Made by a program: the position numbers and the translations under genes. From Paracoccaceae bacterium (GTDB taxonomy: Bacteria > Pseudomonadota > Alphaproteobacteria > Rhodobacterales > Rhodobacteraceae), in NCBI GenBank assembly GCA_029881635.1, contig JAOUMG010000189.1, positions 1 through 5,316 of the forward strand: DNA of 5,316 nucleotides, in the 5' to 3' direction. How positions within the stretch are numbered: the first letter of the stretch is position 1; every line of letters begins with the position of its first letter. Below the pieces are notes generated by a model. The model did not search any database. It saw nothing but the letters and a program-made list of their open reading frames with translations, and was not told the DNA's origin. Positions 1 through 5,220 of the stretch are shown piece after piece.

Positions 1-461
1 TTGATGAAATCGCGAAACCCGTCCATGAAGCCGGAAACCTTGCCGCGCTCCAGATCCCAGTAATTGGGCGGCGAAGAGACGTTGCCAAAGAGGATATGCT
101 TGCCGCCCATCGGCAGGGCCCGCGCCAGGTTGCGCGGCGTGATGGTGAATTCCGACGGCGCGCGTCCCAGCATCTCCATCACGAAATCTTCGTCCATGCG
201 GACGGTATCGCCGTCAATCTTGCATCCGGCACGGGCGAGTATCTTCAGCCCTTCGTCATTCAAAAAGCGGATACCGATGTTCTTGAGGATGTGCAGGGCG
301 CCATTGTGGATCGCGGCGACCCCTTCGGCGTCAAGCGGTTCAATCGGCCTGTCCGGATTGACCGGTATCCGCCACGGCATCTGGTCAATTGCCCGCGTAC
401 CAGCCCGTTCGGCATGGCCCGCCCGCCCGCCTGCACGCCGCCGCTTTGGATCATCGGCCAT
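1..461 (-). CDS. MttB-family (trimethylamine/betaine-type) corrinoid methyltransferase, N-terminal part, truncated by window edge
   Basis: Partial gene: 153 N-terminal residues are visible and the reading frame is still open at base 1. Family members are usually around 480-520 residues, so about a third is present. After an Arg/Gly-rich leader (residues 7-23) comes the block MPWRIPVNPDRPIEPLD (28-44), then a helix followed by NIGIRFLNDEG (61-71), the segment AGCKIDGDTVRMD (78-90), and a GGKHILFGNVSSPPNYWD stretch (119-136). I recognise these as typical of the MttB superfamily proteins that are abundant in Rhodobacteraceae. Known members transfer a methyl group from a quaternary or tertiary amine (trimethylamine, glycine betaine and similar) to a cobalamin protein in the cytoplasm. 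The substrate cannot be told here, because the pyrrolysine-bearing or equivalent region of the family lies in the missing C-terminal part. The start at 461 is supported by AGGAGG nine bases upstream. The preceding gene is a HAD phosphatase on the same strand, 116 bases away. Confidence 0.88.
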   Translation of the reverse strand, partial: MADDPKRRRAGGRAGHAERAGTRAIDQMPWRIPVNPDRPIEPLDAEGVAAIHNGALHILKNIGIRFLNDEGLKILARAGCKIDGDTVRMDEDFVMEMLGRAPSEFTITPRNLARALPMGGKHILFGNVSSPPNYWDLERGKVSGFMDGFRDFI

Positions 462-470
462 GTCGCGAAA

Positions 471-476
471 CCTCCT
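471..476 (-). promoter_or_regulatory. Strong Shine-Dalgarno site (AGGAGG) of the MttB-family gene
   Basis: CCTCCT on the plus strand reads AGGAGG on the minus strand, nine bases before the ATG at 461. This is the fullest match to the anti-SD sequence in the window and fixes the methyltransferase start. It sits at the end of a 116-base gap (462-577) that probably also holds this gene's promoter, although I could not identify a convincing -35/-10 pair there. Confidence 0.75.
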
Positions 477-577
477 GACAGATTTTATCGCAGCATCGAA
501 CCGGATGGCGCGGCATTCGCCCCTTTACGCGACGCATGTATGTCGTTTTTGGCAACTGAAGTATTTTGAGCAAAAGA

Positions 578-1288
578 TCAGGAATTCCCGGCATTCTGAT
601 CGGATACCCAGCCAGGCAAATGGCTGATGTCTGGCAGCACCACGTCAGCAAGATCTGCCAGATCGTCGGTTTTTGCGATACCTGTCAATACGCCCACGGT
701 CCGCATCCCCGCCCGGCGCCCGGCATAAAGATCATGACGGCTGTCACCGACCATCGCCACCGATGCCGGATCAAGCCCAACGATGCGCGCAAAAGCCAGC
801 AAAGGCGACGGGTCCGGTTTTGCGCCATAACCGCTGTCAAAACCCGCGATGAAATCGAAAAGCCCTGCAATTCCGGCCTTTCCCAGATGAGACCGGGCTG
901 GTTCTTCGGCATCGTTTGTCGCCAGTCCCAGCTTCAGCCCTCGCGCCGAAAGTTCCGTAAACAGCGGTAGCAGGGGTGTTGCCTCGACCAGTTGTGCGCC
1001 CAGAGCCAGATGGTTCATGTCGGCCACAAGCCGGTCAAGCGGGGTTCCGGGAAGATGCGGCAACATGATCTCTGCAATCTCGGAAACGGTATGGGCGATG
1101 ACCGGACTGCCGGCAACAAACTCTCCGTTTTGCATGTCATATCCGATCACGCCGCCCAAGTGTGCAGCAGAGGTACCGTTTTCGACAGCGAGCTTTTCCA
1201 GCAACCGGCGCGACCAGCCCCCCCAGGTAGCACGGAAATCGAACAGCGTGCCGTCCTTGTCAAATATCAGCCCCAGAATGTCGCTCAT
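578..1288 (-). CDS. HAD-superfamily hydrolase (phosphoglycolate phosphatase-like)
   Basis: 236 residues, normal length for a HAD phosphatase with a C1 cap. Motif I is FDKDGTLFD (9-17), with nucleophile D10 and acid/base D12. Motif II is the Thr of LATND (T124). The motif III lysine is K157 in GAKPDPSPLL. Motif IV is VGDSRHD (180-186), with Mg-binding D182 and D186. Residues from about 18 to 95 form the helical cap expected between motifs I and II. All catalytic residues are present, so it should be an active Mg-dependent cytoplasmic phosphomonoesterase. The Gph-like layout suggests phosphoglycolate or a similar small phosphate ester, but HAD substrates cannot be assigned from motifs alone. 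The start at 1288 (MSDILGLIFDKDG) places motif I at the usual distance from the N-terminus, but there is no good SD site. It follows the DUF3572 gene by 56 bases on the same strand and is probably co-transcribed with it. Confidence 0.93.
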   Translation of the reverse strand: MSDILGLIFDKDGTLFDFRATWGGWSRRLLEKLAVENGTSAAHLGGVIGYDMQNGEFVAGSPVIAHTVSEIAEIMLPHLPGTPLDRLVADMNHLALGAQLVEATPLLPLFTELSARGLKLGLATNDAEEPARSHLGKAGIAGLFDFIAGFDSGYGAKPDPSPLLAFARIVGLDPASVAMVGDSRHDLYAGRRAGMRTVGVLTGIAKTDDLADLADVVLPDISHLPGWVSDQNAGNS

Positions 1289-1344
1289 GTTTTACCCGCA
1301 GAATGAGTTGGATGAAGAGAGGTGGCCCTACAAGCTGTCCGCAG

Positions 1345-1629
1345 TCAGGTCCAGCTTACATCTTGCCCGCCGGGCAGTGCCTGACGCGCGGTCATGGGCA
1401 CTTCATAGGCCAGGTCATTTTCGTCACAAAAGGCAATGACCCAGGCATCATCCATCAGAATGTAGTCCAGAACCGATACCAGGAATTCAGGTTCGGCCAC
1501 CCGAAGGCGCAATTCGTCCTGGGCTGTGCCGCTTGCCCCAAGAAAACCACCCAGCATATCCTCCTGGCCCACAACCCAAGCCAGCGCCTTCAGGGCTACG
1601 ATCTCGGCGAAATCCCGCCCTTTCGTCAT
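1345..1629 (-). CDS. DUF3572 family protein
   Basis: A 94-residue acidic soluble protein with no signal peptide or membrane helix. It resembles the alphaproteobacterial DUF3572 family: a start of the form AEIVALKALAWVVGQEDMLGGFL (8-30, helical), then PEFLVSVLDYILMDDAWVIAFCDEN (47-71) and a short tail ending in ALPGG (84-88). The function of this family is unknown. The complete length and the position of the conserved helices support the start at 1629, although the SD is weak. It is divergent from the pleD-like gene across 94 bases. From memory, DUF3572 genes often lie next to divK/pleD in alphaproteobacteria, which supports both assignments. The HAD hydrolase lies downstream on the same strand. 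Confidence 0.85.
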   Translation of the reverse strand: MTKGRDFAEIVALKALAWVVGQEDMLGGFLGASGTAQDELRLRVAEPEFLVSVLDYILMDDAWVIAFCDENDLAYEVPMTARQALPGGQDVSWT

Positions 1630-1666
1630 GTTCTGTCCAATTCGTTACCCCGGCGGAAAGCTGTTC

Positions 1667-1674
1667 TTAACCAT
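1667..1674 (+). promoter_or_regulatory. Candidate CtrA half-site (TTAACCAT) in the divergent DUF3572/pleD region
   Basis: TTAACCAT matches exactly the 8-base half-site described for the cell-cycle regulator CtrA, whose full site is TTAA-N7-TTAA. It lies 49 bases before the pleD ATG and 37 bases from the DUF3572 ATG, a position suitable for control of either promoter. The partner TTAA is absent: the bases where it should stand (1656-1659) are GAAA. An 8-mer can occur by chance, so this is a candidate only. Confidence 0.35.
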
Positions 1675-1723
1675 TGCAAAGAAATGATGAGCACAAGGAT
1701 CGCACAAGTAAAGCGGGCGGAGC

Positions 1724-3115
1724 ATGTCATTGGCCGGAAAAATACTTATTGTGGATGATGTTGCCACGAACCGGATCGTGCTCAAGGTCAAACTTGCCGC
1801 GGCCTTTTACGAAACAATTCAGGCGACAGATGGGGCGGGGGCTATCCAACTCGCGCGTGATCTGCGCCCTGCCATGGTCCTTCTGGACGTGGAATTGCCG
1901 GACATGAGCGGGATCGAGGTTTGCAGGATACTCAAATCTGACCCGGTAACCCGTGACATTCCGGTGGTAATGATCACTGCCTTTCGTGATGCCACGCGCA
2001 AGATGGAGGCGTTGGAGGCAGGTGCCGAGGAGGTGTTCTGGAAACCACTTGATGAGCTTGTTCTGCTGGCTCGGTTACGCAGCCTGATCCGGGCACGCGA
2101 AACCGCCGAACAGTTGGGTCTGCGTGACGGTACTTACCGCGAACTCGGCTTTGCCGAATCGGCCAGTGAATATGACGGGCAGGCGTTGGTGGGTCTGGTG
2201 ACGGGGCGGGTTGAAACCGCGCTTTGCTGGAAGCGTGAAATCCAGCCATACCTCGGCGACCGGATGCTGGTTCTGGACCGTGACGCGGTACTTGGCAAGA
2301 TCGACAAACATGCCGTGCCCGACGTCTTTGTTCTGGCTGCGGATATCGACGGGCGGGGAGATGGCTTGCGGCTGATGTCGGAACTGCGCTCACGCCCCGA
2401 AACACGCCATTCGGCGATCTGCGTGGTCTTGCCGGAAAATGCCGGTGATACGCCCGCAATGGCGCTTGATCTTGGTGCCAGCGATTTGATTGAGGCAAAT
2501 GCCGATCCTGCGGAAATGGCGCTGCGCATCCGTACCCAGATTGCCCGAAAACGCCAGTCCGACAGGCTGCGCGCCTCGCTTGAAAACGGGTTGCGGTTGG
2601 CCATGGTCGACCCGTTGACCGGGCTTTACAACCGTCGCTATGCCCTGCCCCATCTGGCACGGATGGGCGAACGCGTTCGCGATACCGGTCGCCAATGCGC
2701 GGTGATGGTGCTGGATCTCGACCGCTTCAAGCTGATCAACGACACGCACGGGCATGCGTCCGGCGATGCTGTGCTGATTGATATCGCGTCGCGCCTGACG
2801 TCAAACCTCCGTGCTGTCGATCTGATTGCCCGCATCGGCGGCGAGGAGTTTCTGGTGGCCCTTCCTGACACAACGCCAGAGGCCGCACATGCCACTGCAG
2901 AGCGGCTGCGCCGCGTTGTCAGTGACAATCCGGTGGTGCTGCCAAAAGGACGCGGCACGATAGAGGTGACACTTTCGATCGGGTTGACAGTTGCATCGGC
3001 GGCAACGCTCGCCTCCCGCCGTGTGGAAGATCTGATTGGCCTTGCCGATCAGGCATTGCTCGACTCAAAATCCGAAGGGCGCAATCAGGTCACCGTGGCC
3101 CAGTCCGCCGCCTGA
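1724..3115 (+). CDS. pleD: PleD-like response regulator diguanylate cyclase (REC-REC-GGDEF)
   Basis: 463 residues, close to Caulobacter PleD (about 454). REC1 (about 5-122) has acidic pair D11/D12, phospho-acceptor D55 in LLDVELPD, T85 and K107. A second receiver-like domain (about 180-275) lacks the phospho-acceptor Asp and serves, in PleD, as a dimerisation adaptor. The GGDEF domain (about 285-455) has DPLTGLYNRR (296-305), DLDRFKLINDTHGHASGD (331-348) and active-site GGEEF (372-376). An RxxD inhibitory site, RAVD (363-366), sits exactly five residues before GGEEF. The protein should therefore condense two GTP into c-di-GMP on phosphorylation, with product inhibition, in the cytoplasm or at a pole. 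No divK gene precedes it, unlike in Caulobacter. The ATG at 1724 has a GGAG only one base away. A TTG at 1730 would give MAGKILIVDD with that GGAG seven bases away, so it is a real alternative start. Confidence 0.95.
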   Translation: MSLAGKILIVDDVATNRIVLKVKLAAAFYETIQATDGAGAIQLARDLRPAMVLLDVELPDMSGIEVCRILKSDPVTRDIPVVMITAFRDATRKMEALEAGAEEVFWKPLDELVLLARLRSLIRARETAEQLGLRDGTYRELGFAESASEYDGQALVGLVTGRVETALCWKREIQPYLGDRMLVLDRDAVLGKIDKHAVPDVFVLAADIDGRGDGLRLMSELRSRPETRHSAICVVLPENAGDTPAMALDLGASDLIEANADPAEMALRIRTQIARKRQSDRLRASLENGLRLAMVDPLTGLYNRRYALPHLARMGERVRDTGRQCAVMVLDLDRFKLINDTHGHASGDAVLIDIASRLTSNLRAVDLIARIGGEEFLVALPDTTPEAAHATAERLRRVVSDNPVVLPKGRGTIEVTLSIGLTVASAATLASRRVEDLIGLADQALLDSKSEGRNQVTVAQSAA

Positions 3116-3158
3116 TCCGGCATTGCGACAGTGATCTGCCCACCAATATCGGCAAGAC

Positions 3159-3656
3159 CTACTGCGGTCGGCGCCGGTCACGCCAGGGCCGGTCCAGCGC
3201 TTGTTCGACCCGGTCTGCGAATTCTGCGCGCGCTTCGGGCGACATTGCGCTGATACGGTCCAAAAGCAACCGGCGCCCCAGACCCAACCTGTCGACAATC
3301 CGTTGGTTTTGCATTTCCAGGATCGATCCGGCGGCGGCGGCATCCAAAGGATCGGCCCGTAGTATCGCAACAAGATCGGCCATGTCCTGACGGATTTCCT
3401 GGCGCATGGCACGATGTCCCGATGCCGTGGTCAGAAATGCCTTGCGAATGGCGGCCCGGTCATCCTGCGACAGCGCCTCGGTAAAGGGGCCGAACCCGAC
3501 ATCATGCCCCATCGCATGCGAACCGCGCCAGTGACGGTTCAGGACCCCGCCTGCGATGATGCCGACAATCAGCAGGTTTAGCGCCAGAGAAGCAATCAAC
3601 AGCCCCTTTGTCCACCTACCAAAGCCGCCCGGTCTGGCCGTTTCAAGCTTTGCCAT
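3159..3656 (-). CDS. Periplasmic heavy-metal sensor (Metal_resist / CnrX-like), single membrane anchor
   Basis: 165 residues from the start at 3656. After a short cytoplasmic segment, residues about 16-38 form one membrane helix (KGLLIASLALNLLIVGIIAGGV). The rest is a helical periplasmic domain with the family's LSQDDRAAIRKAF-type first helix (62-74) and SPEARAEFADRVEQAL near the end (139-154). CnrX-type proteins bind metal in the periplasm and act on the adjacent anti-sigma to free an ECF sigma factor. ZraP/CpxP relatives are metal-binding or chaperone-like. Possible ligands H42, H47, M49, H51 and D52 lie just after the membrane helix, with H81, M84 and E87 further on. The ATG at 3656 is preferred because GGAGGA ends six bases before it. 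The ATG at 3662 would abut the SD directly. It is last in the sigma operon, starts two bases after the anti-sigma stop and converges with pleD. Confidence 0.85.
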   Translation of the reverse strand: MAKLETARPGGFGRWTKGLLIASLALNLLIVGIIAGGVLNRHWRGSHAMGHDVGFGPFTEALSQDDRAAIRKAFLTTASGHRAMRQEIRQDMADLVAILRADPLDAAAAGSILEMQNQRIVDRLGLGRRLLLDRISAMSPEARAEFADRVEQALDRPWRDRRRPQ

Positions 3657-3658
3657 GC

Positions 3659-4009
3659 TCATTCCTCCGATCCATCCAGGAGCGCAATGACCTCGCCACC
3701 CGGCATCAGTTCCACAACCCCGACCTCATCACCTGTCAAGCCTGACCTGATCACATCCAGATCTGCCCACCCCGCAAAACCGATCCAGAGCCCCGCGCAG
3801 GCTGCCGTCGCCAACCCGCCCAAACCGCGCCAACCACCGACCGCCTCGATAAGCATCGCGATCAAGCCAACGGCAGGTGGTTTCGGCTGGGCCGCTTCAG
3901 CATCTGCCAGAACACGCGCCATCAGCGCCGTGGACGGCACCGGTGCGTCGGCCCGCGCAGCTTCGAAAAAGGCTTCAAGCCCCGCGTCTTTTTGACGTTT
4001 TTCAGTCAT
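3659..4009 (-). CDS. Small single-helix membrane protein, probable anti-sigma factor (CnrY-like position)
   Basis: 116 residues. Residues 1-60 are soluble and charged, with a helix-like LEAFFEAARADAPVPSTALMARVLADAEA (11-39). One hydrophobic segment follows at about 62-82 (GLGGLATAACAGLWIGFAGW), then a short acidic tail of about 34 residues ending in DGSEE. It has no HxxxCxxC zinc motif and no enzymatic motif. Its position between an ECF sigma gene and a CnrX-like sensor, and its cytoplasmic domain plus one helix, match the role of CnrY: hold sigma at the membrane and receive the sensor's signal. That role is inferred from context. From memory, similar small proteins in Rhodobacteraceae sometimes carry the name dihydroorotate dehydrogenase, which nothing here supports. 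The start at 4009 overlaps the sigma stop by eight bases; the ATG at 4015 is the alternative. Longer upstream starts would overlap the sigma gene deeply and are unlikely. Confidence 0.8.
   Translation of the reverse strand: MTEKRQKDAGLEAFFEAARADAPVPSTALMARVLADAEAAQPKPPAVGLIAMLIEAVGGWRGLGGLATAACAGLWIGFAGWADLDVIRSGLTGDEVGVVELMPGGEVIALLDGSEE
3663..3668 (-). promoter_or_regulatory. Shine-Dalgarno site (GGAGGA) deciding the sensor start
   Basis: On the minus strand GGAGGA is followed directly by ATGAGCATG. The first ATG (3662) overlaps the anti-sigma stop as ATGA but has zero spacing. The second (3656) has six bases of spacing, the usual distance. The site lies inside the last codons of the anti-sigma gene, so ribosomes finishing that gene can restart on the sensor. 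Confidence 0.65.
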
Positions 4010-4580
4010 TCTCATACCCCAGTTCTTCGCGCTGTCCGGCCAGGGCGGCCACCAATCCGCGTTTGCCGCGCGCCACGAGACTTTCGACAGCTTCAACCCC
4101 AATGTCCATGATCGCGGCAATCTCAGGGTTTCCCAGCCCTTCTAGGTGCCGCAGCACCACTGCCTGTCTTTGCCGTTCCGGCAACCGCAGTAAAGCCGCC
4201 TCCAGCGCCGCTGCGCGATCTGCATCCATCATCTGCTCGGGCACGCCCGCCGCACCGTCCTCCGGCTCTGGCACGGTATCCAATGCGACATTGCGACGGC
4301 GTCTCAAACGGTCAGAGCAGAGATTGACCGTCACCCGGTACAGCCATGTTGACACCTTCGCCGACCCTGGCTGCCAGTCAGGTGCCATCCGCCAAAGCCG
4401 CAGCATCGCCTCCTGCGCCACGTCTTCGGCCTCAACCCTGTCCCCGAGCATCCGCACCGCGACCCGCAAAGCCAAGGGTGTCAGCCGCGTGGCCAGCAGG
4501 CGCGCTGCCACTTCGTCGCCCGCGCCAAATCGCGCGAGCAAGTCTGCTTCTTCCGCCTCTTGTCCCAAGTCAAACGCCAT
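4002..4580 (-). CDS. ECF-type RNA polymerase sigma factor
   Basis: 192 residues, typical for an ECF sigma factor: only regions 2 and 4 are present. Sigma region 2 (about 25-95) includes RMLGDRVEAEDVAQEAMLRLW (43-63), the conserved DVAQEA helix, and KVSTWLYRVTVNLCSDRLRR (75-94), the -10 recognition stretch. A linker (about 96-120) is rich in Pro, Glu and Asp. Region 4 (about 125-178) starts with ALLRLPERQRQAVVLRHLEG and carries the helix-turn-helix NPEIAAIMDIGVEAVESLVARGKRGL (151-176) for the -35 element. There is no C-terminal SnoaL or other extension. The start at 4580 is chosen because AAGG lies eight bases before it; the ATG at 4586 (two extra residues) has that AAGG only two bases away. 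Its last codons overlap the anti-sigma start, implying translational coupling. It probably directs its own operon and envelope or metal-response genes, though I found no clear autoregulated promoter. Confidence 0.94.
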   Translation of the reverse strand: MAFDLGQEAEEADLLARFGAGDEVAARLLATRLTPLALRVAVRMLGDRVEAEDVAQEAMLRLWRMAPDWQPGSAKVSTWLYRVTVNLCSDRLRRRRNVALDTVPEPEDGAAGVPEQMMDADRAAALEAALLRLPERQRQAVVLRHLEGLGNPEIAAIMDIGVEAVESLVARGKRGLVAALAGQREELGYEND

Positions 4581-4605
4581 TGCCATTGCCTTATGGCTAG
4601 TGCGA

Positions 4606-4645
4606 AACCCGGAAAATCTGAAACAGATTCGCCGGATTTCGGGTT
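4606..4645. other. Nested inverted repeats (stem-loop) between EF-hand and sigma genes
   Basis: An outer inverted repeat (4606-4611 with 4640-4645, AACCCG/CGGGTT) encloses a perfect 6-base inverted repeat with a 3-base loop (4615-4620 with 4624-4629, AATCTG/CAGATT). An alternative pairing of CCGG at 4609-4612 with CCGG at 4632-4635 stacks on the inner hairpin through a 2x2 internal loop and competes with the outer arm. There is no following U-run on the minus strand, so it is not a classical intrinsic terminator. It could be a processing or attenuation element lowering sigma expression relative to the EF-hand gene, or a protein-binding palindrome. Confidence 0.45.
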
Positions 4646-4648
4646 ATG

Positions 4649-4661
4649 CAGGCTTTGCCTG
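4649..4661. other. Short GC-rich hairpin just after the EF-hand gene
   Basis: CAGGC and GCCTG form a perfect 5-base stem with a 3-base loop, starting about 10 bases past the EF-hand stop codon in the direction of transcription. It lacks a T-run and is short, so it may be a weak terminator, an mRNA 3'-end stabiliser, or chance. It sits beside the larger nested repeat at 4606-4645. Confidence 0.3.
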
Positions 4662-4670
4662 TCTCGGCCT

Positions 4671-5207
4671 TCATTCGGTCTTGGCGTCGTCCTCATCCCA
4701 ACCGAACCAATGCTTGCGTCCGTGATCGCGTCCGCCTCGGCTCGCCATCCTGTCGCGCATCGCAGCCACTTCTTCCTCGCTCAGCGCACCATCGCCATCG
4801 GCATCCATCCTGGCGAACATGCGGCCTGGCATCGATGGCATCTCGGCTTCGGCACTGCTCAACTTGCCGTCTCCATCGGTGTCGCGGGCCTTGAAATGTG
4901 ACGCAGCCATTTGTTCGGCCATCTCTTGCATCCGCGCGGCCATATGGGCGGAAAGCTCCGCTTGAGAGATGAAACCGTCCGCGTCGGTGTCCATCGCAGC
5001 AATTTCTGCCTGTCGATGGGCTTTCATCTCTTCCTGAGTCAGCTTGCCATCACCATTCGCATCCAGCGTCGCGAAATCGAACATGGCCCCAAAACCATGC
5101 CCACCCTGCCCGCCACCTTTCTGATGCGCAATCACCGGGGCAGCCAGACCAAGTGCTACGGCACCCACGACCACAGCGACTGCACCCATTACAAGTTTCG
5201 AATTCAT
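4671..5207 (-). CDS. Secreted EF-hand protein with four calcium-binding loops
   Basis: 178 residues. Residues 1-27 form a Sec signal peptide (MNSKLVM, hydrophobic core of Ala/Val/Leu, cleavage after APVIA), so the mature protein should be periplasmic. A Gly/His-rich linker (28-41) follows. Four canonical 12-residue EF loops are visible: DANGDGKLTQEE (49-60), DTDADGFISQAE (73-84), DTDGDGKLSSAE (109-120) and DADGDGALSEEE (135-146). All have Asp at positions 1, 3 or 5, Gly at 6 and Glu at 12, so all should bind calcium. The loops pair as 1-2 and 3-4, with a Met-rich helix (about 89-105) between pairs. The tail (156-178) is rich in His, Trp, Asp and Lys. The start at 5207 has AAAGGA seven bases upstream. 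The gene precedes the ECF sigma gene by 90 bases in the same direction and is probably part of, or a target of, that system. A calcium-buffering or sensing role is inferred. Confidence 0.9.
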   Translation of the reverse strand: MNSKLVMGAVAVVVGAVALGLAAPVIAHQKGGGQGGHGFGAMFDFATLDANGDGKLTQEEMKAHRQAEIAAMDTDADGFISQAELSAHMAARMQEMAEQMAASHFKARDTDGDGKLSSAEAEMPSMPGRMFARMDADGDGALSEEEVAAMRDRMASRGGRDHGRKHWFGWDEDDAKTE

Positions 5208-5214
5208 GATATCG

Positions 5215-5220
5215 TCCTTT
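5215..5220 (-). promoter_or_regulatory. Shine-Dalgarno site (AAAGGA) of the EF-hand gene
   Basis: TCCTTT on the plus strand reads AAAGGA on the minus strand, seven bases before the ATG at 5207, which fixes that start. The remaining upstream bases (5221-5316) hold no gene. They should contain the promoter of the EF-hand/sigma cluster, but I see no confident -35/-10 pair. Confidence 0.6.

Noticed and set aside
64..627. Two long plus-strand open frames (64-627 and 96-569) opposite the MttB-family gene
   Set aside because: Their composition is low in meaning and they match no family, whereas the minus strand gives a recognisable methyltransferase with a strong SD.
1974..2660. A 228-codon minus-strand open frame inside pleD
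   Set aside because: It lies wholly antisense to the REC domains of pleD and has a Pro/Arg/His-rich composition typical of a shadow frame.
3116..3158. Bidirectional terminator between pleD and the sensor gene
   Set aside because: The 43-base convergent gap has no clear GC-rich hairpin with a T-run in either direction, so no terminator is called.
4010..4120. Longer N-terminal extension of the anti-sigma gene, starting at 4120
   Set aside because: It would overlap the sigma gene by more than 110 bases, and the extra residues are antisense-like and Trp-rich with no SD. The start at 4009 or 4015 gives the normal short overlap.
3877..4725. A 282-codon open frame on the plus strand opposite the sigma and anti-sigma genes
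   Set aside because: It is rich in Ser, Arg, Ala and Pro with no domain, and lies antisense to a clear ECF sigma factor; this is the usual third-position GC shadow of a GC-rich gene.
4791..5070. DNA-level repeats in the EF-hand gene
   Set aside because: The similar stretches simply encode the four EF loops (DxDGDG type); they are protein repeats rather than a separate DNA element.
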